In this document: in pieces, positions 35,541 to 46,790 of the stretch
How positions within the stretch are numbered: position 1 is the first letter of the stretch
Layout: each line of letters opens with the position of its first letter
Assembly: GCF_004193775.1 (NCBI RefSeq)
Contig: NC_041002.1
Span: 8,636,817-8,700,816 of the forward strand
Origin: Glycine soja
Taxonomy: Eukaryota > Streptophyta > Magnoliopsida > Fabales > Fabaceae
Direction: 5' to 3'
Length of the DNA stretch: 64,000 nucleotides
The notes under the pieces: generated by a model
Seen by the model: the letters and a program-made list of their open reading frames with translations, nothing else
What the model was told of the DNA's origin: nothing
The model's database searches: none
Made by a program: the position numbers and the translations under genes

Positions 35541-36627
35541 GAGTGAGTCAAAGCTCATTGAAATCTCACTTATAGTAGCACAACTACCCCACCAATCGAC
35601 AACATGTAACTAACTATTGTTAAATTGACTAAACCCCATTGAAATCTCAGCAACATATTGTGCAAGCAAAGTACTACTAACAGATGCCATCATCAAATAT
35701 TTATCATATGTCCCCTTCCAAAATAAATAACATTACACAATCGTTGATGCCCCTCCATTTAAAACTCTTCATGTAACCTTCCATGCATCCCAACCCTTAA
35801 CAACATCAAAACTCCCAGCATAAAACCCATCTAATATGGTAGAATTAACTAGACAATAAAGCTTATTTTGCATACACTAAAAAGTCTTGAGACACTGGTC
35901 TGGGTGAGAGTACCATTCATAGAAAGATGATTTAAATCCACCCAGCTTACTAGATAACCACAACCATGATTTAAAGATGATGGTTTCGAATACTTGATCC
36001 ACATTCAACACATGATTCCTAAAGATGTGAGCATTTTTATGATTCCACAAGGTCCAAACAGATGCACGCCATACCGTCTACCAAGCTAAAGAGCTTTTCT
36101 TCCCCATCCAAATGCACTTATATATGTTAAAGGAAATGAGAAACCGGGTGGCAATGTTGTACATTAACTAGGTTCATCCAGACAGTTGAAGGACTCTCTT
36201 CTTCCGATAATTTTTTGTGTTTAACCTATCAATAGAAATTCTTCACACCAAAGATGAAACAGGTGAGAGAATATGTAGTTTCCAAATAGTACTGTAAAGA
36301 ACCCATCCATACACTGTATATCACCTAACAAAGATGAATATACAGACTTAACATTATAAAAACCTTAAGAATGATATAACCACATCAACTGATCTTCTCC
36401 TTCTTAGTTCGGGTGACAACTTTGTAGATCCACCATAAACATCTCCATCATAGGTATTTCCCAAAAAAACCACTTGTTCCTCCATAACAGTCGCCAAACC
36501 CACCTCCCCAAGACAACTCTTTTGTTGCATAAAGTTCAAAAAGAGCCTACTGTATTTGTTCACCAAATGTTGAATGCCAGCCCACACATCATACCACAAC
36601 TTCACCTTATTCCCTCTAGCAACTTTC
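35541..36627 (-). pseudogene. LINE ORF2 C-terminal (zf-RVT) region and 3' UTR
   Basis: The minus strand reads GNKVKLWYDVWAG at the upstream side, the tryptophan-rich segment that follows the RT in plant L1 ORF2, then HLFHLWCEEFLLIG, then SVWTLWNHKNAHIFRNHV and FKSWLWLSSKLGGFKSSFYEW, typical of the ORF2 C-terminus. Stops and frameshifts are frequent. The 3' UTR continues across the CACTA insertion to 30100. Confidence 0.7.
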
Positions 36628-37201
36628 TGTCGGGGTAATCAACTCTCCCATAAATAAAATTATCTACCCCCACAGAAGATCGTGATAACACAACAAAGAT
36701 TACATCGTAGGAAAAATAATAACAAACACAAGAATTTAAAGTGGTTTGACACCTCTAGCCTACGTCCACAGAACCGACTCAAAAAGTATTTCACTATCAC
36801 AAAAATGATTACAAGATTGTAACTCACCCCAAATAGTGTATCACTCTACAAACCTGAGTACCCCGCTCAATGATTACAAGAAATGATAACACTCTCACAC
36901 AAAGACACTTTTCTCTCAACAAAGTGACTTTGTTTCACAATCTCTCTTCTCACACACTCTCTTCATGTGTTGTGTTTCTCCACTAATTATTTTCTCTATT
37001 TATAGTGAAGATTGCCACCAACTATAAGAAATAAGCTCTCTTGGAAGTTGAAACAAAAACAACTTCTAATGCATCCATTCAACTAAGGTTCATCTAGTAA
37101 AAATACAATCTTTCACTTTGCATTTAAGCCACTTAAACCTTAGTGATAAAAATCCAATTTTCAATATGCATGCACCTTATCTTTTGGCTTGAAACTCTAC
37201 A
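36628..37201 (-). repeat. 3' LTR of the Copia element
   Basis: Bounded by TG...CA on the minus strand. 36650-36958 matches 40265-40574 closely. Confidence 0.85.
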
Positions 37202-37427
37202 ATTCTCCCCTTCAAGCCAAAAAAGAAATATTCTTCAATCAATTTGAAAGTGAACAAACTCTCCCTCCAACGGAAGTATCTCCCAACACTTCCACAACAT
37301 TAGAAAACTTCACTTTCTTCTTCACTTTGCTATCATGGTTCCTCTTCAAGGCTTGACCATCCAAATAGCAAAGGTTACCTTTATTTTTCTGTCCTTACAA
37401 CACCAAGTGTCTCCCCTTGTACACCTT

Positions 37428-37832
37428 TCATCCCCACTTTGAACCAACATACTTGTACCCTTGTGATGTCATCTCCCCCATAGAAATCACATTGACAACA
37501 AGAGAAGGTACAAACCTTACATTTGAGAAAGTTCGAATAGCACCATCATAGAGATTCATCTTCACACTCCTTATGCCTTCAACCTTCCCTTTTCCACCAT
37601 TCCCTAACTTGTAATGACCGAATTCTCCAACGATTTTCAAAGTATCAAACATCTCTCGATCTTTGCAAATGTGCTTTGAGGCAGCAGAATCCATCACCCA
37701 TTTTGTTTTAGCAACCTCATCATTTGTTGCCAAAAACACATCATCTTCATCTTTAACACTTTTTACTACATTATCTTGGGAGTTGGTGCCATATTTGTTC
37801 ATATCTCTGAATTTCTTCAAGTCCTCCTTCAT
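37428..37832 (-). pseudogene. Copia protease region
   Basis: About 134 residues. KWVMDSAASKHICKDREMF corresponds to the Copia aspartic protease start WxxDSGAS, here with Ala in place of the catalytic-loop Gly. It continues YKLGNGGKGKVEGIRSV and LVVNVISMGEMTSQGY, the usual end of the domain (NLISxxxL). It then jumps within a few codons to GNLCYLDGQALKRN and the polypurine tract: pol is missing. Confidence 0.75.
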
Positions 37833-38495
37833 TTGTTTTCACCTCACTTGCACATGACCATTCTCACCGCAATAGTAACATTGAATGTTACTCATATCTT
37901 GCTGTGGATGTGATTGCAATTTTGATCTTCCTCTTGGACCATCATGACTCCTTGAATGATTCCTCCCTCGCTCAGACTCCACCACAGCTATTGCATTATG
38001 TTCATAATCAACATTTCCAGTTCTCATCATTCTCTCATTTTCTCTAAGAACAGTAGTCACCTCATCCAAATTCAAAGTTGATCTTCTCACAAGCAACATT
38101 TGAACCAAAGCTTTGAAGGACCTTGGTAGTGAGGCCAACAACAATAGCACATGCCCCTCATAAGAGATTTTATCATTTGCATTCAACAATTGACTTACTT
38201 CCCGATTGAACTTGTTGATGTGGTCATCGAGATCTCCTCCCATCTCCGTTTTGAGTTGATACAAATCCATCTTCAAACAAAGTCGATTGGTTAGCGACTT
38301 TGATACATAGATATTCTCGAGTTTCTCCCACAAGGCCTTCGGTGTTGTCTCCTTCAACGCATTGTGTTTTATCTCGAAAGCAAGGGCTAACCGAATCGTG
38401 CTCACACCCCTCCTTTGGATCTTAGTCCACTTGGTTTCATTTATAGAAGTCGGTCTTTCATCTTCTAACGCCTGATCAAGACCTTGCTGCACCAA
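37833..38495 (-). pseudogene. Copia gag (UBN2-type) with incomplete zinc knuckle
   Basis: The 218 open residues start near MVQQGLDQALEDERP and include ALWEKLENIYVSKSLTNRL, MDLYQLKTEMGGDLDDHIN and LNLDEVTTVLRENERMM, the standard Copia gag order. The C-terminus carries the zinc knuckle CYYCGENGHVQVR, in which the final Cys is Arg and a stop follows, so the CCHC motif is incomplete. Gag forms the virus-like particle. The frame continues with a break into the protease region. Confidence 0.8.
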
Positions 38496-38639
38496 AAGGT
38501 CTTCAATAGTACTCTGTCAAATCATAAAATTTACTTTTTTGTCAAACAATGGTATTTCAAACCTTTGTGTTCTCCCGACCATAGCTCTGATATCATTGTT
38601 GGGAAATCAATGCTCGGATACCACTGTTGGGGTAATCAA

Positions 38640-40257
38640 GGTTGGATCAAGTGGCCTCGGAATAATAAAGAAAGGGGGGTTAAATTAATTATTAATGAAC
38701 CTTTACTAATTAAAAATATACCCTTCTTAGGATTTTAATATGTTGTTAAGAAAATAAAGAATAGAAAATAAACTTAACCAAAAGTAAAAGCAAGAATTAA
38801 AGTGCACAGTGGAAATTAAAAGAGTAGGGAAGAAGGAGACAAACACACAAGATTTTTATACTGGTTCGGCAATAACCCGTGCCAACATCCAGTCCCCGAG
38901 CGACCTGTGGTCCTTGAGATTTCTTTTCAACCTTGTAAAAATCCTTTTACAAGCAAAAATCTACAAGGGATGTACCCTCCCTTGTTCTCTTTGAACAACC
39001 TAGTGGATGTACCCTCCACTAGAACTGATCCACAAGAGATGTACCCTCTCTTGTTTTCAGTCAACAACCCTAGTAGATGTACCCTCTACTTGTACCACAA
39101 AGGATGTACCCTCCAATGTGTTAAGACAAAGTTCTCAGGCAGTTAGTCCTTTGAAACTTTGTGAAAGGGGAAACAAAAGAATTCTCAGGCGGTTAGTCCT
39201 TTGAAATCTTTTGTTTATGGGAAAGGGAAGCATCAAAAAAATTCTCAAACTGTATCGTTTTGAATTCTTTGACAAGGGAGAAGGGAGACACAAAAGAATT
39301 CAGGCGATTAGTCCTTCGTTCTTTTGGAAAATGGAGAAGAGAGACATAAAAAGAATTCAGGCGGTTAGTCCTTCGCGAATTCTTTTTGGCAAAGGGAGAA
39401 GAGAATGCAAAAGATGAATAACACAAGTTTTTGAACAAAGAACTTTTCTTGGAAGAAAAAGTTTTGAACAAAAACTTTTAGAAAGATGAAGAGAAGATGA
39501 AATAAGAAAGTTCTGAAAGAAATGAAAGAAGATGTTGAAAGATAGATTGAAAGATAGAATGATTGAAAGAGATGATGGATATGAATGAATTGTTCTTTTG
39601 TTTCATGCCAAGGTCACATATTTTTAGTTTCTTGATGACTCAAGTCAAAACTTGTAACTCTTGGCAATTCCTTTAAAACTAATCACTTAAAAAGATATGA
39701 CTTTTGAAAGAATCTTTAGAAACAAGTCACTTGAAGAAATGTGACTTTTGGAAATGAATTTTTCGAAAACAGTCACTAGTAATCGATTACCATAAAGGTG
39801 TAATCGATTACACATCAACAGATGTGACTCTTCATTTTGAATTTTGAAAATCTTAACATTTTAAAACCACTGGTAATCGATTACTATAATCTAGTAATCG
39901 ATTACCAGAGAGTAAAACTCTTAGGTAATGATTTTGTGAAAACTTTTTGTGCTACTCAATTGTTTTGAAAAACTTTTTAATACTTATCTTGATTAAGTCT
40001 TCTCTTGATTCTTGAATCTTTGAGTCTTGAATCTTGATCTTGATTATTCTTGAATCTTGAATCTTGATTCTTGATTCTTGAAATCAAATTTCCTCTTGAT
40101 CCTTGAAGTGTTCTTGACTCAATCTTGAACTCATTCTTGAATGTCATCATCTTTGTTATCATGAAGTGATCTTGACTTTTGAGCTTTTTGTCATCATCTT
40201 TGTTATCATCAAAACTCCTTGAATCAATCTTGATCCATCATGAAGCTTGCTTCTACA
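38640..40257 (+). mobile_element. Solo LTR (1.6 kb) inserted in the Copia 5' LTR, TSD ATCAA
   Basis: Starts GGTTGGATCAAGTGG (family start TGTTGG, first base changed) and ends GCTTCTACA, with ATCAA at 38635-38639 and 40258-40262. It contains repeats of GATGTACCCTC (38965-39115), repeats of TCAGGCGGTTAGTCCTT (39135-39385), four GTAATCGATTAC palindromes and a run of TTGAATCTTGA units (39990-40150). No internal region. The same family supplies 1-569. Confidence 0.9.
39779..39905. repeat. Four 12-bp palindromes GTAATCGATTAC
   Basis: Exact copies at 39779-39790, 39800-39811, 39873-39884 and 39894-39905, arranged as two close pairs. They lie in the solo LTR and could be protein-binding sites in its U3 or R region. 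Confidence 0.9.
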
Positions 40258-40574
40258 ATCAATGCTCCCACAAATAAAATTACCCACCCCCACAAAGGAT
40301 CGTGAGAACACAACAAAGATTACACCGTAGGAAAAATAATAACAAACACAAGAATTTAACGTGGTTCGACACCTCTTGCCTACGTCCACGGAACTGACTC
40401 AAAAAGTATTTCACTATCACAAAAATGATTACAAGATTGTAACCCACCCCAAATAGTGTATCACTGTACAAAACTAAGTACCCTACTTAATGGTTACAAG
40501 AAATGATAACACTCTCACACAAAGACACTTTTCTCTCAACAAAGTGACTTTGTTTCACAATCTCTCTTCTCACA

Positions 40575-41960
40575 AAAACTCCCTTTGGTTCTCACAATCC
40601 TCCTAGCAACACCATGTGGTACCTCAAAAAAAGAAAAGAAGAAAAAAGGAAAAGAAGAGAGAACATAATTAATAAGGGTGATCCACTGTCCTAAGTACTG
40701 AATACAATTCTTACAAGAGGCTAACTTATTACCAAACTTCCTAAGGACATGAAGTAGCTTCCTTATGAGGATTCACTCCAATGAAAATACCAAGATAAAC
40801 AAAAGGAATATCCATTATCCGACAATTCAACCCCCCTACAAAGGTGCTAAAATCATCACAGTTCACCCCTACACAACCTAGGCAACTCTTGAAGAAATTA
40901 ACCTTCAAGTCAAGAACCAATTCAAAGCATTTGAGAATAATCTACATGCATAAGACATTAGCATGATCAGGGTTGTCCAAGAAAAGTGTGTCATCCGCAA
41001 ATTGCATAAGGGATATCTCCACCTCATCTGCACCCATCTTATATCCTGAGTAAAAACCACAACTTAGGGCCTTTCTTATAATCATTCTAAGCCCCTAAGC
41101 AACAACCATAAAGAGAAAAGGTGCAATAAGGTCCCCTTATCTTAGACCCCTACTAGTAGAAAACTCTTCAGTAGGACTACCATTTACTTGGACTGACATA
41201 GTAGCAGACTCCAAACATCCTCTAATCCATGTAATCCATCTCTCATAGAAACCCAACCTCCTCGAAATATAGAATAAAAACTCTTAGGACACTAAATTAT
41301 AGACTTTCTCAAAGTCCACTTTAAACAATAAGCACTTATTCCTTTTTTATCTTTGAATCCTCTACCACCTCTTGATAGAACTTTGGCAATGACACGCCTA
41401 ATGAGGGAGATAGGTATAAAGTCATCAAGGCCCTGTGGATTATTCTTTTTAGGAATCAAGGGAATAAAAGAAGGATTACCACCTTTGGGAAATTTTCCAT
41501 GCTACCAAAACTCCCCCAACATGCTCATAAAGTCTAGTTTCATCACCTCCCAACTTTCTTAATGAAAGAAAAGTTAAACCCATCAGGTCCAAGACTCTTA
41601 TCACCACAACATTCCCATATAGTTGTTTTGACCTCTTCTTCAAAGAATTTTTTACACTAAAAACCATTATCCTTCATCCCTATCTGTGGAAAAGTAACTC
41701 CATCAAGATGAAGTTTTCGGTCTGAAGATTCATTAATCTCTTATCAAAAAATTCTTTGATACCCCTCTTAACAATAGAAGGATCTTCTACCCATTGGCCA
41801 TAAACCTCAAAACCTTTAATTGTGTTGACCCTCTTTCTCTAGTTAATCAATATGTGGAAGTACTTGTCATTCTGATTTCCTTCCTTTACCCATTGTCACC
41901 TTGCTTTCTGAAACAATAAGATTCATTCCTCTTTGATACCTTCCAAAACTCCTTCATGAG
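40575..41960 (-). pseudogene. LINE reverse transcriptase, decayed
   Basis: The minus strand, in order: LDLMGLTFLSLRKLG (family start xGPDGF), PSFIPLIPKKNNPQGLDDFI (FIxLIPK motif), then LMQFADDTLFLDN near 40975-41010, whose FADD box is the RT catalytic centre and is intact. Next come FVYLGIFIGVNPH and LSSFPFFFFSFFEVP, with VARRIVRTQREF at 40575. Many stops and shifts break the frame. The sequence stops abruptly at the truncated Copia LTR. Confidence 0.8.
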
Positions 41961-42149
41961 CCTTCCCCTCCTTTTAAGTCCATCCTCCTGAAGCCCATCA
42001 GCTGCATCCAAAGTATCCAACTCATTGATCCATCTAATCAAGTTCATACATTTTTTTTATCAATGTTCCCAAAAGCTTCCAAGTTCAATTTCTTCAATTC
42101 CTTCTTCAAGAATTTCATCTTTTACTTTAACACAAATGTCACCTAACCC

Positions 42150-42900
42150 TCAAAGGACACTCTCTTCTAATGTTTGTCTATCAAACTCATAAAACCTTCC
42201 TCAAAAAACAAACAATTGAGGATCTTAAAAGTCTTAGGTCCCCAATCCACCATAGTGTTTTTAAGCACAACAAGGCAATGACATGAAAAACTTATACTAA
42301 GAACATATTGTGTACTCACTGTCCATTCATGCATCCACCATTTTGACACAAGAACCTGTATAGTCCATTCTTGGAATGCTCAGTAGACCTATACCAATTA
42401 TATTTTCTACCCACCATAGGAGTATCTTCAATATCTATATCCCTAATAAGCATATTAAACTCCTCAAAGTCCTTTTCTCTTGTCAAATAATTATTGGAGT
42501 TCCTCATTTCCTCCATCCTCTTTGCAAAGTTAAAATCCTCTACAACACACTATACTTCCTCCAAATATTGCCTTCTTATATTCACAAGTTGTTGCCAAAG
42601 CCTATTATTTTGTTGATATCTGTGGAAGCATAAACATTCACAAGCACGCACATAATTTTACCTTCCTTCCACAAACCCTTAATACCCAAAAAACCATTGC
42701 CTGAGAAAACTGGATCAATTTCAAATATACCTTTCCTCCATATGCAAAGAAGACCTCTCGCTGAGTTTATAACTTGAAGTTCCCTCCCTTCCAGCTCAAC
42801 ATCCTTGCAAACCATAGTACATAAATTCTTTGCAATCACTTTTAACATTGTTTCTTGTAAACAAGCCAATTGTACTTTATGGTCTATAACAAGATTCCTA
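42150..42900 (-). pseudogene. LINE AP-endonuclease domain, decayed
   Basis: The minus strand reads LACLQETMLKVI (the LQET motif with the catalytic Glu), GLLCIWRKGIF, GNGFLGIKGLWKEG and CVLVNVYAS (VNVYAP motif), then EEFNMLIRDIDIEDTPMVG and KYNWYRS (FTW motif equivalent). This is the exonuclease-endonuclease-phosphatase fold that nicks target DNA for LINE insertion. Several stops separate the pieces. Confidence 0.75.
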
Positions 42901-42999
42901 ATATGCCTTTACTTAACTCTCCCCCACAAACCCTCACATTATGGCTTATAATAATCATGACAACACCTTAATGGACCCCTCCCTATGTATAACTTTCAG

Positions 43000-43871
43000 C
43001 TTTTGTTATCCTTAACCTTCATATCCAAAATCTTTTTTTCACAATAACCTGCTCATTCAAGGTTCACACTAAAGACTTTCCTATCTCCCATGTTTTCCTT
43101 GCTTCCACTACATTGTCCTTGAGAAGAAATGACTCCTTACTATTGTTACATGAAGCAATAGAAGACAACCTTAACCCTTGTTGAAAATCTAGGATGTTGT
43201 TCTGTTTACTACCTCCTTCTTTCTCTGTTAAGGAGATATTTCTTTCCCCCTATAAGCCTAAAACTCGTCCTTATTTTTTTCCTTTCACACGTCTTACCTT
43301 ATCCCTTCTACTCACTTGCAGCTTTTTCCACACTATAGGGAACCCGTTCTTCAAAATTGATCATGTTCCCTACACTTACACCCTTACCTTCATGACTCAC
43401 ATAAGTTGAATGATCTCAAGCCCATGACATTGATCCTTTAGATGAATGACCATCCTCTTTGTCAAAGACCTATTCGCTAGCCTCTTTGGGCTCACCTCAG
43501 TAGAGCCACCCTTTGACAAATTAACTTGGCCGGATTGTGATTCCCCACTAGAGATAGGCCCAACATTAGGAGTAGGCCCAATATTTTCATTAACGACACT
43601 TAGCCCATTTCCGCAAGACACTTTTTTTATTATTTTTGTGTTGGCCCTTTTGGTTATAATTAGATCTCAGTCTACCCCGCAACCTAGACCCAAACCAACC
43701 AATTTCATACCCTCACATGGGACCTTTGCTTTCTTGATACCTTTTCCTTCTACAACATGAATAAAGCATTCTCCTGTCACCTCACTTATCAACCTATCAT
43801 GATCATCGCTTTGGGTTGTACTTCAAATTTTTTTTAGTCTCTTCCCCATAGACCTCATTCCCCTTATCAAC
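43000..43871 (-). pseudogene. LINE ORF1/linker remnant, 3' part
   Basis: Broken minus-strand reading, low-complexity and charged, between the endonuclease and the RRM-like part of ORF1. Assignment rests on position. The short open stretch at 43397-43621 is probably part of it. Confidence 0.4.
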
Positions 43872-43875
43872 CTTG

Positions 43876-44376
43876 TGTTAGACTATTGGCAAGTGTAACA
43901 ATGTCGTCGTAGGTTATAGATTTTATAAAAGAGATCATCTCCACAGGGACTTGAGTTACCCAATTCCTTCGGATGAAAGTAAATAGTTCAATAATTATAC
44001 ACAAATTTAATCGAAATATCATGGGTTTAACGGAAATAATGAAAGTAACAAAATAGCATAAATAACATAATTAGTGCGTTGAAAATACGTAAAATTACAT
44101 AAACAATTAAAACAAATTTAATTAATTCAAGAAAAATGTAGGATTGAATTTCATCCTTCATACCCTTAGTATCCTAATAAGATTAACATATATGAATCAC
44201 TTTCTAACATCACTGATGCACACATTAAATTACCCCAAATCGAAGAGTAAATGCATTCAGTTCAAATTCTAAGAGTACTTTCCAGTCAAAGTTAAAATCC
44301 AATTTTATGAAACTAGTGATCAAATAAAATCAAGCATTACGAACTAAATGAAATCACCATAAATAAGTAGAAAATA

Positions 44377-44432
<56 letters not shown>

Positions 44433-45031
44433 CAAAAGAGATACATAAAGATACAAAGATTGCATCTAATCCTTTGGAGAATCTAGTCGTTTGTTGTGTA
44501 GAGCACAACATCAATAGAAGAAATGATGAAAGAAGCGATCCACGGTCACAAATCGACAGCTCAACGCCACTTTGTTCTCCTTTCTCTCCCTTGGATGCGT
44601 GTTTCTTCTTCCTGGTTTCACACTGCTCTCTTTCCTCTGGATAACATGGTTATTTATAGAAAATGAGCCAAGAGGTGCTAGATTAACTCGCCTGAGTGAG
44701 TTGTACTTGCCCAGGCAAGTTGTTTGCTTAGGTCTGAAGAAACTTCACTAGCCTAAGCGAGTTGGTTGCTAGCCTGGGTGAATGGTACTCTGAAATATTG
44801 AGAAAATGACTTTTTTGCCTTTCAGTCTTGGCTTGGTTTCTGGATCTAATAAACAACCATCAAAACATAAGGAATGCATGGATGAATCTTCCAGATTTAA
44901 ACAAAAACATTAATAAATGTACAATATATGAAACAACTAGATTTAAGAGAAGTTTATAAGAAAACTATTACAATCAAAAGATAAGTACTAACATTTTAAT
45001 CCCAAAAATAACTAAAATATGGCACTTATCA
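43876..45031 (-). mobile_element. Probable solo LTR splitting LINE ORF1, TSD CTTG
   Basis: On the minus strand it starts TGATAAGTGCCATATTTTAG and ends TAGTCTAACA (TG...CA). CTTG occurs on both sides (43872-43875, 45032-45035); one base short of the usual five. About 1156 bp, non-coding, with a long AT microsatellite at 44379-44430. Confidence 0.65.
44379..44430. repeat. (AT)n microsatellite
   Basis: About 26 uninterrupted TA units inside the probable solo LTR. Confidence 0.95.
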
Positions 45032-45035
45032 CTTG

Positions 45036-46303
45036 GTCTACCACCTCAACGTTGTTGTCCCTTCCTTGTGATGCTCACCAACCTTACCAAAATCATGCTC
45101 CATATTTGAATTCTCCTTATCCCTTTTTCCCAACATACTGACTCCACACACAACAATATCCTCCCCTCTTTTTCTGTACAACTTGCATTAATTGCACTAG
45201 TTTGACCAATGGATTTTTCAAGAGTACCATCCAATAATGACAACATCCTTGAAACACCTATCTTAGGCATCGAAAGAGGATCCTCCACCCCAAAGTTCTC
45301 CCTTGCACCATCTTCAAATGCCTAACTCCACCCCTTGTACTCAGGAAACTTCATTTGAGTCAACATCTCTTCCCCTTTGCCAATGTACTACATCATGATC
45401 CCAATAGATGTATTCCTTAGATTCATCAATTAATGCTCATTGAGTGGCTTACACTAATGTGATCTATACATGATGTACAAATCATAACCCATGTGTACTC
45501 AACATTGTACATAAGATGAGTTTGATCATCCTTTGTTATTAGCATACCCAACCTCCCTACTAAATGCTTGAAGCATCTTGTGTTTGAGGTCTATAATGGC
45601 ACCCATATTATTCTTAGCCAAATGGTTCTACTTCCCATCCTTTCTTCTTGGGACTAGGGTAAAATAGATTCAAAAATTTATCCTAACCATCCCTTTGCTC
45701 CTCTAAGAACCTCTATGGAGATCTTTCTTTTCTTGCAGTGTGAGGATAACTCTATTATCACCCATTTTTCGTCATCCTAACTCACTTCAAGCCTTTGATG
45801 AAGAACAATTCATGAGCCTCTAAGTACAACTTCTTTTCATTAAAACTAGCCACATAACTCTCACTAAGTCATTCCATATTACATTCTTCCATTTGAATTA
45901 ATTACTCAAGGCTTTGAGTTCTTCATCCAACCCCTACAACTTCTTGTCATTTCTCTTTTTCCCACACTTGTGTCATGACTTTGGATTTATCAATAGTCAC
46001 ATGAGCATAGGATCTGTTGGTGATACCATTATACGCCTTCATTGCATAATTTATTTCCTGTTGTACTTGCTTCGTCTCTTTACTCCCTCATTGCAGACTG
46101 ATCTTCTCTTTTGTTCCTCTTTTCCCAAATTCAGGTAAATTTGCATACAACTTATTGTTGCCAATGAAAATGTTGTCCAATTGCCTCTCAAGCCTGAGCG
46201 AATTTGCCACCTCTCCATAAATTGCACAAAGCCAAACTATTCATCAACCTTGTTTCTCCTTTGTGAAAGGAACACCTCCAAACCTTCCATAAATTGCACA
46301 AAG
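45036..46303 (-). pseudogene. LINE ORF1 (RRM-like) remnant, 5' part
   Basis: From the upstream side: RRNK...FGFVQFMERW near 46200-46270 resembles an RRM core (RFGFVRF), followed by LRGNWTTFSLATISCMQIYL and NLGKEEQKRR. Further on VIIELSSHCKKRKISIEVLR and an open stretch at 45046-45288. Plant L1 ORF1 proteins bind RNA. A 17-bp repeat (CCATAAATTGCACAAAG) occurs twice near the truncated start (about 46213 and 46288). Confidence 0.55.
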
Positions 46304-46790
46304 TCGTTGACGGTGGTGGCGACAAAAGCAGCAATGACAAAAATGACGATCATTGGCGACGATTGATTGCAGTGATAGTGGTGGTGGTGATAATCATGAT
46401 AGTGGATGCAACAGTGACAATGACAATCATGACGATAATGATGATGAGTTAATTGAGATATTTTAGGAATTGATAATCAATGGTAGTTATGACGATACTA
46501 ACGATGATGACGGTCATGGCGACATAGGTGGCAGTGATTGGCGGCTACGGTGGCAGAGACAATTATGGTGGTGATGGTGATGGATTAATTGAGATATTTT
46601 AAGAATTAATAATTGAGATCTTTAAAGATTTATTTTTTGTTTATTCAATCTTTTAGATATTTGATAGTTATATTAGATTTTAATTTAAATTTATAAATAT
46701 TTTAATTTTAACTGTCTATTATTTTTAATCTTGATCTAATAATTGTTATTAATTATTTTTATATTCTCACATATGTTCTAATAGAAATCA
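46304..46790. repeat. Degenerate GAT/GGT trinucleotide repeat region
   Basis: Purine-rich GATGATGATGAG and GGTGGTGGTGATAAT units, twice followed by TTAATTGAGATATTTTA, then an AT-rich tail. The arrangement recurs diverged at about 1740-1990. Confidence 0.6.

Larger units (their letters stand above)
36628..40574 (-). mobile_element. Internally deleted Copia retrotransposon inside the LINE
   Basis: The 3' LTR is 36628-37201 (574 bp; minus strand TGTAGAGTTTC...TACCCCGACA). The 5' LTR is split: 38625-38639 and 40263-40574, with a solo LTR between, and its own 5' ~250 bp are missing. The PBS at 38612-38623 reads TGGTATCCGAGC (initiator-Met type) on the minus strand. A polypurine run (GAAGGGGAGAA) abuts the 3' LTR. 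Between the LTRs only gag and the protease region remain; integrase, RT and RNase H are absent. Confidence 0.85.
30100..46303 (-). mobile_element. L1-type LINE, interrupted by four later insertions
   Basis: Surviving pieces in order on the minus strand: ORF1 with an RRM-like region (46303-45036, 43871-43000), AP endonuclease (about 42900-42150), reverse transcriptase (about 41960-40575), zf-RVT and C-terminal region (36627-35541), and a 3' UTR ending near 30100 after TTTAATAAAATT. Insertions are the solo LTR 43876-45031, the Copia element with its own solo LTR, and the CACTA element. Without the insertions it is about 5.7 kb, the usual plant L1 size. ORF1 starts inside the RRM, so the copy is probably 5'-truncated. 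Target duplications were not found. Confidence 0.75.

Noticed and set aside
41353..43760. Plus-strand frames at 41353, 42376, 43194 and 43446
   Set aside because: They lie opposite the LINE domains that read clearly on the minus strand.
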